Assembly (NCBI GenBank): GCA_028292835.1 | Contig: JAQGLP010000066.1 | Location: 1 to 5,766 of the forward strand | Reading direction: 5' to 3' | DNA from: Variovorax sp. | GTDB lineage: Bacteria > Pseudomonadota > Gammaproteobacteria > Burkholderiales > Burkholderiaceae_C | DNA length: 5,766 nt | Part shown: piece after piece, positions 1 through 5,570 of the stretch | Layout of the letters: every line of letters begins with the position of its first letter | Numbering within the stretch: the first letter of the stretch is position 1 | Program-made: the position numbers and the translations under genes | Notes under the pieces: model-generated | What the model was told of the DNA's origin: nothing | The model's input: only the letters and a program-made list of their open reading frames with translations | Databases searched by the model: none

Positions 1-13
1 AAGCCGGCGGGGC

Positions 14-39
14 TTGCAAATGCGGCGGCCGCCTAAAAT
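14..39 (+). promoter_or_regulatory. possible mfd promoter, -35/-10-like boxes
   Basis: A TAAAAT hexamer at 34-39 resembles a sigma-70 -10 box and lies about 57 bases before the chosen mfd start. A TTGCAA at 14-19 resembles a -35 box, but the spacer is only 14 bases, well short of the usual 16-18, so the pairing is doubtful. The -10-like hexamer stands out in an otherwise very GC-rich stretch. This is inference from motif matching alone. If real, it would give mfd a leader of about 50 bases. Confidence 0.3.
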
Positions 40-96
40 TGTTCTTGCGAACCCTTCGCCACCCGGCGCGGGGTGTCGTGCATTGTTCGCCATCCC

Positions 97-3000
97 ATGA
101 ACCTGCCCCCCCTCCCCCTCGGCAAGCGCTTCACGCTGCCGCGCCCGCCCTCTTCGGCCGACGCCCTGCTGCTGGCGCGCCTCGGCGAACGCGAAAAAGC
201 CGCCGGCCGCGCCACTGCCGTCTTCACCGCCGACGCCAACGACGCGCGGCGGCTGATCGACGAGATGGCGTTCTTCGCGCCCGGGCTGCGCACGGCCTTG
301 TTCCCCGACTGGGAAACGCTGCCCTACGACAGCTTCTCGCCGCACCAGGACCTGATCAGCGAGCGGCTCGCCACGCTGTGGCGCATCAGCCAGCGCGAGG
401 CCGACCTGGTGGTCGTGCCGGCCACCACTGCGCTCTACCGCCTGGCGCCACCGGGCTTCCTGGCGGGCTACACCTTCCACTTCAGAACCAAGCAGAAGCT
501 GGAAGAAGCGAAGCTCAAGGCGCAGCTCACGCTGGCTGGCTACAGCCACGTCACGCAGGTGGTGAGCCCGGGCGAGTACGCGGTGCGCGGCGGGCTGATC
601 GATTTGTTCCCGATGGGCTCGGTGGTGCCCTACCGGGTCGACCTGTTCGACGACGAGATCGACTCGATCCGCACCTTCGATCCCGACACGCAGCGCAGCC
701 TGTACCCGGTGCCCGAGGTGCGGCTGCTGCCGGGGCGCGAGTTCCCGATGGACGACGACGCGCGCGCGCGCTTTCGCGGCCGCTGGCGTGAGCTGCTCGA
801 AGGCGACCCGACCAAGAGCCGCATCTACAAGGACATTGGCAACGGCGTCGCGACCGCCGGCATCGAGTACTACCTGCCGCTCTTCTTCGAGGAGACGGCG
901 ACGGTGTTCGACTACCTCGGTGCCGCGGCCACAGTGGTGCTGCACGGCGACCTGGAGCCGGCATTCCAGCATTTCTGGCAGGACACGCGCGAGCGCTACC
1001 GGCTGGTGCGGGGCGACCCCGAACGGCCCGCGCTGCCGCCGGAAGCGCTGTTCCTGAGCGCCGAGCAGTTTTACGGGCGCGCCAAGGAATATGCGCAGCT
1101 GGCGTTGCGCGGCACGGAGCCGGACGCCGCGCACTTCGCCGAGTTCGGCGCCCTGGCGCCGCTGGCCGTCGTGCGTGGCGCCGAGGATCCACTCGCGCAG
1201 CTCAAGGCCCATCTGCGCACCACGCCGCAGCGCGTGCTGGTGCTGGCCGAGAGCGCCGGCCGGCGCGAGAGCCTGCTGGACTTCCTGCGCGCCAGCGGCA
1301 TCAGCCCGCCCGCCTTCGACTCGCTGGCCGAGTTCGAGGCGGCGCCGCACGAAAAAATCGGCATCGCCACCTCGTCGCTGGCCTCGGGCTTCGCCTGGCT
1401 GGAGGCGGGCATCGACTTCGTCACCGAAACCGAGCTGTTCGCCACCGCGCCGACCACGCGCCGGCGCGGGCGCCGGCAGGAGCAGACGAGCGACGTCGAG
1501 TCGCTGATCAAGGACCTCTCCGAGCTCAACATCGGCGACCCGGTGGTGCACAGCGCCCACGGCATCGGGCGCTACCGGGGCCTGGTCAACATGGACCTGG
1601 GCCAGGGCAAGAATGCCGACGGCTCGCCCGTGATGCAGGAAATGCTGCACCTGGAGTACGCCGACAAGGCGACGCTCTACGTGCCGGTCAGCCAGCTGCA
1701 CCAGATCAGCCGCTACTCGGGCGTCAGCCCCGACGAGGCGCCGCTGCACAGGCTGGGTTCCGGCCAGTGGGAAAAGGCCAAACGCCGCGCGGCCGAGCAG
1801 GTGCGCGACGCGGCCGCCGAGCTGCTCAACATCTATGCGCGGCGCGCGGCGCGCGAGGGCCACGCCTTCCGCTATTCGCCGCAGGACTACGAGGCCTTCG
1901 CCAACGACTTCGGCTTCGAGGAAACGGCCGACCAGAACGCCGCCATCCACGCGGTGATCCAGGACATGATCTCGCCGCAGCCGATGGACCGCCTCGTGTG
2001 CGGCGACGTCGGCTTCGGCAAGACCGAGGTGGCGCTGCGGGCCGCCTTCGTCGCCGTCACGGGCGGCAAGCAGGTGGCGTTCCTGGCGCCGACCACGCTG
2101 CTGGCCGAGCAGCACCACCAGACGCTGGTGGACCGTTTCGGCAAGTGGCCGGTGAAGATCGCCGAGATGAGCCGCTTCCGCTCGGCCAAGGAGATCGCGG
2201 CGGCGGCCAAGGGGCTGGCCGACGGCACCATCGACATCGTGGTCGGCACGCACAAGCTGCTGTCGCCGTCGATCCGGTTCCACAACCTCGGCCTGCTCAT
2301 CATCGACGAGGAGCACCGCTTCGGCGTGCGCCACAAGGAGGCGATGAAGGCGATGCGCGCCGAGGTCGACGTGCTCACGCTCACGGCCACGCCGATTCCG
2401 CGCACGCTGGGCATGGCGCTCGAGGGCTTGCGCGACCTCTCCGTGATCGCCACCGCGCCGCAGCGGCGCCTGGCGATCAAGACCTTCGTCCGCACCGAGG
2501 GCAACGGCGTGATCCGCGAGGCGGTGCTGCGCGAGTTGAAGCGCGGCGGGCAGGTCTACTTCCTGCACAATGAGGTCGAGACCATCGAGAACCGGCGGGC
2601 GCGGCTGGAAGAAATCCTGCCCGAGGCGCGCATCGCCGTCGCCCACGGCCAGATGCCCGAGCGCGAGCTGGAGCGCGTGATGCGCGACTTCGTGGCGCAG
2701 CGCTACAACATCCTCCTGTGCTCGACCATCATCGAGACCGGCATCGACGTGCCGACGGCCAACACCATCGTGATGAGCCGTGCCGACAAGTTCGGCCTGG
2801 CCCAGCTGCACCAGCTGCGCGGGCGCGTCGGGCGCAGCCACCACCAAGCCTACGCCTACCTGATGGTGCCCGACATCGATGGCCTGACCAAGCAGGCGGC
2901 GCAGCGCCTCGAAGCCATCCAGCAGATGGAGGAGCTGGGCTCGGGCTTCTACCTCGCGATGCACGACCTGGAGATCCGCGGCGCCGGCGAGGTACTGGGC

Positions 3001-3579
3001 GAGAACCAGAGCGGCAACATGCTGGAAGTGGGCTTCCAGCTCTACAACGAGATGCTGGGCGAGGCGGTGCGCGCGCTCAAGGCCGGGCAGGAGCCCGACC
3101 TGCTCTCGCCGCTCAACGTCACGACCGAGATCAACCTGCACGCGCCGGCCCTGCTGCCCGACGACTACTGCGGCGACGTGCACCTGCGCCTGTCGTTCTA
3201 CAAGAAGCTGGCGACGGCGAAGACCGCCGACCAGATCGACACGCTGCTGGAAGAGATCGTCGACCGCTTCGGCAAGCTGCCGGCGCAGGCGCAGACCCTG
3301 ATCGACACGCACCGCCTGCGGGTGCTGGCGCGGCCCTATGGCGTGCTGAAGGTGGATGCGGCGCCGGGCGTAATCAACATCACGTTCCGGAAGGACCCGC
3401 CGGTCGAGGCCATGAACATCATCCACCTGATCCAGAAGAACAAGCACATCAAGCTGGCCGGCAACGACCGGCTGCGCATCGAGCGCTCGTTGGCCGAACC
3501 AAAGGACCGGGCGCAGATGGTCCGCGACGTGCTGCGCAGCCTGGGGCAGCCGACGACGAAGGAGCCCGTTGCAGCTTGA
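97..3579 (+). CDS. mfd: transcription-repair coupling factor Mfd (DNA translocase)
   Basis: Mfd is a cytoplasmic ATP-driven double-stranded DNA translocase. It binds the beta subunit of RNA polymerase stalled at a lesion, pushes it off, and recruits UvrA to start transcription-coupled nucleotide excision repair. The ATG at 97 gives 1160 residues, close to the usual ~1150. An in-frame GTG at 73 would add eight residues, but the family normally begins near MNLP, and neither start has a clear ribosome binding site. The N-terminal UvrB-like module has FPDWETLPYDS (69-79), GEYAVRGGLIDLF (159-171) and FDDEIDSI (184-191). A basic linker follows (RRRGRR, 455-460). The RNA-polymerase-interacting domain contains DPVVHSAHGIGRY (481-493) and LEYADKATLYVPV (519-531). 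Helicase motifs are intact: Walker A GDVGFGKT (636-643, K642), DEEH (737-740), TATPIPRT (763-770) and QLHQLRGRVGRS (903-914). The C-terminal UvrA-regulating domain starts near LLPDDY (1019-1024). No frameshift or missing catalytic residue is visible. Confidence 0.97.
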   Translation: MNLPPLPLGKRFTLPRPPSSADALLLARLGEREKAAGRATAVFTADANDARRLIDEMAFFAPGLRTALFPDWETLPYDSFSPHQDLISERLATLWRISQREADLVVVPATTALYRLAPPGFLAGYTFHFRTKQKLEEAKLKAQLTLAGYSHVTQVVSPGEYAVRGGLIDLFPMGSVVPYRVDLFDDEIDSIRTFDPDTQRSLYPVPEVRLLPGREFPMDDDARARFRGRWRELLEGDPTKSRIYKDIGNGVATAGIEYYLPLFFEETATVFDYLGAAATVVLHGDLEPAFQHFWQDTRERYRLVRGDPERPALPPEALFLSAEQFYGRAKEYAQLALRGTEPDAAHFAEFGALAPLAVVRGAEDPLAQLKAHLRTTPQRVLVLAESAGRRESLLDFLRASGISPPAFDSLAEFEAAPHEKIGIATSSLASGFAWLEAGIDFVTETELFATAPTTRRRGRRQEQTSDVESLIKDLSELNIGDPVVHSAHGIGRYRGLVNMDLGQGKNADGSPVMQEMLHLEYADKATLYVPVSQLHQISRYSGVSPDEAPLHRLGSGQWEKAKRRAAEQVRDAAAELLNIYARRAAREGHAFRYSPQDYEAFANDFGFEETADQNAAIHAVIQDMISPQPMDRLVCGDVGFGKTEVALRAAFVAVTGGKQVAFLAPTTLLAEQHHQTLVDRFGKWPVKIAEMSRFRSAKEIAAAAKGLADGTIDIVVGTHKLLSPSIRFHNLGLLIIDEEHRFGVRHKEAMKAMRAEVDVLTLTATPIPRTLGMALEGLRDLSVIATAPQRRLAIKTFVRTEGNGVIREAVLRELKRGGQVYFLHNEVETIENRRARLEEILPEARIAVAHGQMPERELERVMRDFVAQRYNILLCSTIIETGIDVPTANTIVMSRADKFGLAQLHQLRGRVGRSHHQAYAYLMVPDIDGLTKQAAQRLEAIQQMEELGSGFYLAMHDLEIRGAGEVLGENQSGNMLEVGFQLYNEMLGEAVRALKAGQEPDLLSPLNVTTEINLHAPALLPDDYCGDVHLRLSFYKKLATAKTADQIDTLLEEIVDRFGKLPAQAQTLIDTHRLRVLARPYGVLKVDAAPGVINITFRKDPPVEAMNIIHLIQKNKHIKLAGNDRLRIERSLAEPKDRAQMVRDVLRSLGQPTTKEPVAA

Positions 3580-3583
3580 CCTT

Positions 3584-3604
3584 GGCGCGCTCCTGGCCCG
3601 CGCC
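3584..3604 (+). other. GC-rich inverted repeat after mfd
   Basis: GGCGCG at 3584-3589 is complementary to CGCGCC at 3599-3604 across a 9-base loop, five bases after the mfd stop codon. It could form a 6-bp hairpin at the mRNA 3' end. No uridine run follows, so it is not a standard intrinsic terminator. In DNA this rich in G and C a 6-bp dyad can arise by chance. It may only protect the 3' end or do nothing. Confidence 0.25.
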
Positions 3605-3619
3605 GCCCGGCGGAATTCT

Positions 3620-3649
3620 TATAATTGCCGATGTAATTTTCCAAAGAGG
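3620..3649 (+). promoter_or_regulatory. toxin-antitoxin promoter with repeats, plus ribosome binding site
   Basis: A perfect TATAAT at 3620-3625 sits in a markedly AT-rich patch (about 3614-3645) within GC-rich DNA. It would start transcription near 3632, giving a leader of about 22 bases. No good -35 hexamer lies 16-18 bases upstream. An AGAGG ribosome binding site at 3645-3649 is five bases before the antitoxin ATG. TATAATTGCCGA (3620-3631) and TGTAATTTTCCA (3632-3643) agree at 8 of 12 positions, so the -10 box and start site may lie inside a direct-repeat operator. Ribbon-helix-helix antitoxins usually repress their own promoter through such short repeats. The promoter reading is fairly sound; the operator is inferred. 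Confidence 0.5.
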
Positions 3650-3654
3650 CTGTC

Positions 3655-3915
3655 ATGTCGCAAGTGACCATCTACCTTGACGACGACACCCTGGAGGCCG
3701 CCAAGACTGCCGCCACCCGCGCGGGCCTCTCGCTCAGCCGCTGGTTTGCCCGGTCCGCGGAAGCCGAAAAGGCCAGGCTGGGCGCGGACCGCGCGAGCTT
3801 CTGGGCTGAAATCGATCGGCTGAGGGAAGGCGGCGGCGACGGCGACTGGGACTTCCTGCTGGACCAGGACCGCCATCGGGGCTTGGGTCAGGACGCCTTC
3901 CGGGAACCGTTCTGA
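3655..3915 (+). CDS. ribbon-helix-helix antitoxin (CopG/VapB-like)
   Basis: This 86-residue protein is the likely antitoxin of a type II toxin-antitoxin pair. Residues 3-9 (QVTIYLD) form the N-terminal beta strand that would read DNA in a ribbon-helix-helix dimer. They are followed by helix A (about 11-23), a GLS turn (24-26) and helix B starting at RWFARSAE (29-36), the CopG/Arc-type layout. The acidic, aromatic C-terminal half, including SFWAEID (48-54), DWDFLLD (64-70) and the ending GLGQDAFREPF (76-86), is the part expected to wrap around and block the toxin. Similar endings occur in antitoxins paired with VapC toxins. An AGAGG ribosome binding site five bases upstream supports the ATG. 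The stop codon overlaps the toxin start by one base (TGATG), implying translational coupling. It probably represses its own promoter together with the toxin. The family call is firm; the exact subfamily is not. Confidence 0.85.
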   Translation: MSQVTIYLDDDTLEAAKTAATRAGLSLSRWFARSAEAEKARLGADRASFWAEIDRLREGGGDGDWDFLLDQDRHRGLGQDAFREPF

Positions 3916-4310
3916 TGTTCTTGCTGGACACCAATCCACTGATCTACGCCTTCAGGAACATGGGGCGTTGCCGCGAGCGCATCGACCAGGCGGACCCGTC
4001 TTCGCTGCATCTCGGCACTATCAGCGTTTTCGAGATCGAATACGGCCTGGCCCGCTCCAGCAACCCGCAGCCCATGCGCCTGTTCCTTGCGGATGCCTGC
4101 CGGCGCTACCGGTGCCTTCCGCTGGACGAAGCCTCGGCCGCCGCGGCGGGCCGGTTGCGCCATCTGCTGCAGAACGCCGGCACGCCCATCGGCCCCTGCG
4201 ACCTGCTCATCGCCGGCACGGCCCTGGCCCACGACCTCACCGTCGTCACCCGCAACCTGCGCGAGTTTTTACGCGTGCCGGGGCTTCGGGTCGAGGACTG
4301 GTACGGCTGA
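3915..4310 (+). CDS. vapC: PIN-domain toxin, VapC-like ribonuclease
   Basis: At 131 residues, this has the length and order of a VapC-type PIN domain, a metal-dependent ribonuclease whose relatives cut tRNA or rRNA and stop growth when the antitoxin is lost. Visible PIN features are LLDTNPLIYAF at 3-13 with metal-ligand D5, FEIEYGLA at 39-46 with E40, and GPCDLLIAGTAL at 93-104 with D96. The C-terminal signature VVTRNLREF (110-118) leads into VPGLRVEDWYG at the end. Family members often carry Asp at the fourth acidic position; here the equivalent site in TRN appears to be Asn114, a variant also seen in relatives I recall. The toxin is therefore probably active, but this cannot be settled by reading. 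The ATG overlaps the antitoxin stop, so its translation likely depends on ribosomes finishing the antitoxin. The target RNA is unknown. Confidence 0.88.
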   Translation: MFLLDTNPLIYAFRNMGRCRERIDQADPSSLHLGTISVFEIEYGLARSSNPQPMRLFLADACRRYRCLPLDEASAAAAGRLRHLLQNAGTPIGPCDLLIAGTALAHDLTVVTRNLREFLRVPGLRVEDWYG

Positions 4311-4406
4311 ACATTTCAGCGTCACTGGCATGCTGACGGCGGTGTTCATCGCCTCCCGTCCCGAATGGATGACGACCTGGTCCGATCAACGCTACCTGCA
4401 TTCAAA
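4311..4406 (+). other. toxin-serB spacer, no clear signal
   Basis: This 96-base gap between the toxin stop and the chosen serB start contains a small possible hairpin, CGTCA (4319-4323) with TGACG (4334-4338) around a 10-base loop, and no thymidine run after it. I see no convincing terminator or -35/-10 pair. Transcription of serB may therefore come by read-through from the toxin-antitoxin or mfd transcript, or from a promoter too weak to recognise here. Confidence 0.4.
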
Positions 4407-5147
4407 ATGACCCTGACCGACTTCCCTTGCGATTCCGCCGCCATCGACCACGCGCCCGGCCTGGTACTGCGGCGCTTCACCCCACCGTTGCGCCTGGCCG
4501 ACTTCAAGCTGATCGCCTTCGACATGGACTCGACGCTGATCAACATCGAATGCATCGACGAGATCGCCGACGCGGTGGGCAAGAAGGCCGAGGTCGCGGC
4601 CATCACCGAGGCCACCATGCGCGGCGAGGTCAAGGACTTCAAGGAGAGCCTGCGGCGGCGCGTCGCGCTGCTCGAAGGCGTGCCGGTCGAGGCGCTGCGG
4701 CAGGTCTACGACGAGCGCCTGCGCCTCAACCCGGGCGCCGAGACGCTGGTGGGCGCGTGCAAGGCGGCCGGGCTGAAGGTGCTGCTGGTGTCGGGCGGGT
4801 TCACCTTCTTCGCCAACCGCGTGAAGGAGCGGCTCGGCATCGATTTCGCGCGCTCCAACCTGCTGGACGAAGCCGACGGCAGGCTCACCGGCCGCGTGGC
4901 ACCACAAAGCTGGGGCGATATCTGCGACGGCGCTGAAAAGCGCCGCACGCTGCTCGAAGTGGCCTCGCTCATGGGCATTGCGCCGCGGGAGGCCATTGCC
5001 GTGGGCGATGGCGCCAACGACCTGCCGATGATGGCCGAGGCCGGGCTGTCGGTCGCCTACCACGCCAAGCCGAAGGTGCGCGAGCAGGCCATGGTGGCGA
5101 TCGATGAAGGGGGCCTGGACCGGCTGCTCGAAGTGCTGCTGCGCTGA
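4407..5147 (+). CDS. serB: phosphoserine phosphatase SerB
   Basis: SerB removes phosphate from L-phosphoserine, the last step of serine biosynthesis, in the cytoplasm with Mg2+. It belongs to the HAD superfamily. Motif I is FDMDSTL at 38-44, with nucleophile D39 and acid/base D41, followed by E48 in NIECIDE as the expected substrate contact. R85 in RRRVALLEG is the second expected substrate contact. Motif II is VSGGF with S129, the motif III lysine is probably K178 (AEKRRT), and motif IV is GDGANDLPM (200-208) with D201 and D205. From the ATG at 4407 it has 246 residues, the short form without the long N-terminal extension of the ~320-residue enterobacterial protein. An in-frame ATG at 4365 would add 14 residues; 4407 better fits related proteins I recall. 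Neither start has a recognisable ribosome binding site, so the start is less certain than the function. It is convergent with the next gene, 17 bases away. Confidence 0.95.
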   Translation: MTLTDFPCDSAAIDHAPGLVLRRFTPPLRLADFKLIAFDMDSTLINIECIDEIADAVGKKAEVAAITEATMRGEVKDFKESLRRRVALLEGVPVEALRQVYDERLRLNPGAETLVGACKAAGLKVLLVSGGFTFFANRVKERLGIDFARSNLLDEADGRLTGRVAPQSWGDICDGAEKRRTLLEVASLMGIAPREAIAVGDGANDLPMMAEAGLSVAYHAKPKVREQAMVAIDEGGLDRLLEVLLR

Positions 5148-5164
5148 ATTGTGCTCGTCGCGGC

Positions 5165-5479
5165 TCAGGCCTGTTCGGTTGCGCCAGGGTCCGCGGGCCG
5201 GACCTGGCGATGGCCGGGCTTGGCCAGAATCTCGACATGGAATTGCGGGCCGGCCGCTTGCGCCACGGCATCGATGGACGCCGTGAGGGCCGACAGATGC
5301 ACCGGCTCGGCGGTTTCGGGCGTGGCGCCGAACTTGCAGTCGAAGTCCCAGTAATCGGCGCCCTGGGGCAGCTCGCGCCGCCGCTCGCGCCGGATGTATT
5401 TGCGGATTTCGTGCTTGACGGCTTCCAGGACCCGGTCGGGGTTCTTTCCGTCAACATGAAGTAGGAAGGTTTTTTTCAT
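5165..5479 (-). CDS. conserved small protein, DUF6172-like, function unknown
   Basis: This 104-residue minus-strand protein matches my memory of the DUF6172 family, a proteobacterial family without an assigned role. It has no signal peptide or membrane segment and should be cytoplasmic. The core features are a strongly basic helix, KHEIRKYIRRERRRELP (22-38), then DYWDFDCKFG (42-51) with one cysteine (C48), an acidic VHLSAL stretch, a likely helix at 66-76, and VEILAKPGHR (82-91). The basic segment suggests nucleic-acid or ribosome contact, but that is inference. The last 13 residues (92-104) look like an unconserved tail and lie largely within a hairpin-forming stretch of DNA. The ATG at 5479 is the only plausible start; a run of seven A follows it directly, and upstream bases show no good ribosome binding site. 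It faces serB tail to tail and shares a 91-base divergent region with the following gene. Confidence 0.8.
   Translation of the reverse strand: MKKTFLLHVDGKNPDRVLEAVKHEIRKYIRRERRRELPQGADYWDFDCKFGATPETAEPVHLSALTASIDAVAQAAGPQFHVEILAKPGHRQVRPADPGATEQA
5182..5209. repeat. strong inverted repeat in a convergent 3' region
   Basis: CGCCAGGGTCCG (5182-5193) and CGGACCTGGCG (5199-5209) form an 11-bp stem with a single bulged G and a 5-base loop. On the minus strand it covers codons 91-100 of the DUF6172-like gene. On the plus strand it starts about 35 bases after the serB stop codon. No T run follows on either strand, so it is not a canonical intrinsic terminator. It could still pause polymerase or protect the 3' ends of the converging messages. 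The structure is seen directly; the role is inferred. Confidence 0.6.
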
Positions 5480-5516
5480 GGGTGATCGTAACGTCCGGTC
5501 GAACCCGAAAAACCAT

Positions 5517-5534
5517 GGGCGACACGGGTTGCCC
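5517..5534. repeat. small dyad in a divergent intergenic region
   Basis: GGGCGAC (5517-5523) and GTTGCCC (5528-5534) can pair as a 7-bp stem (one G-U pair in plus-strand RNA) around the loop ACGG. It lies between two divergently oriented genes, just before a TACATT (5536-5541) that could be a -10 box for the rightward gene. It could be an operator or a chance hairpin. The overlapping pair AACCCG (5502-5507) and CGGGTT (5525-5530) is a second, wider dyad. Confidence 0.35.
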
Positions 5535-5535
5535 C

Positions 5536-5565
5536 TACATTCGGCGCTCTATTCGAAGCAGGTGA
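5536..5565 (+). promoter_or_regulatory. possible -10 box and ribosome binding site of the right-end gene
   Basis: AGGTGA at 5560-5565 is a good ribosome binding site five bases before the ATG at 5571 and decides that start. TACATT at 5536-5541 is a plausible -10 hexamer at a sensible distance, giving a leader of about 23 bases. No convincing -35 box lies 16-18 bases before it. The ribosome binding site is convincing; the promoter is tentative. Confidence 0.45.
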
Positions 5566-5570
5566 CAGCA

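Noticed and set aside
551..1565. Minus-strand open frames over mfd
   Set aside because: They encode Arg/Ala/Pro/Ser-rich strings with no recognisable domain, while the plus-strand Mfd sequence is continuous and conserved.
1767..2573. Long plus-strand frame overlapping the Mfd helicase domain
   Set aside because: It is an offset frame of mfd, rich in Gly, Arg and Ala, without its own start signals.
3609..4347. Similar GGCGG-NN-TTC strings on both sides of the toxin-antitoxin pair as possible target-site duplications
   Set aside because: Only about eight scattered bases agree, which is easily met by chance in GC-rich DNA. No transposase or terminal repeats accompany them.
4392..5063. Long antisense open frame (223 codons) over serB
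   Set aside because: In DNA this GC-rich, long open frames opposite real genes are expected from codon bias. The product looks low-complexity and SerB motifs are intact on the plus strand.
5470..5476. Run of seven A after the DUF6172-like start codon as a programmed frameshift site
   Set aside because: A-rich second and third codons (AAA AAA) are common near starts, and neither alternative frame gives a meaningful product.
5485..5490. TACGAT on the minus strand as a -10 box for the DUF6172-like gene
   Set aside because: It lies only about five bases from the start codon, with no recognisable -35 box at proper spacing, so support is too thin.
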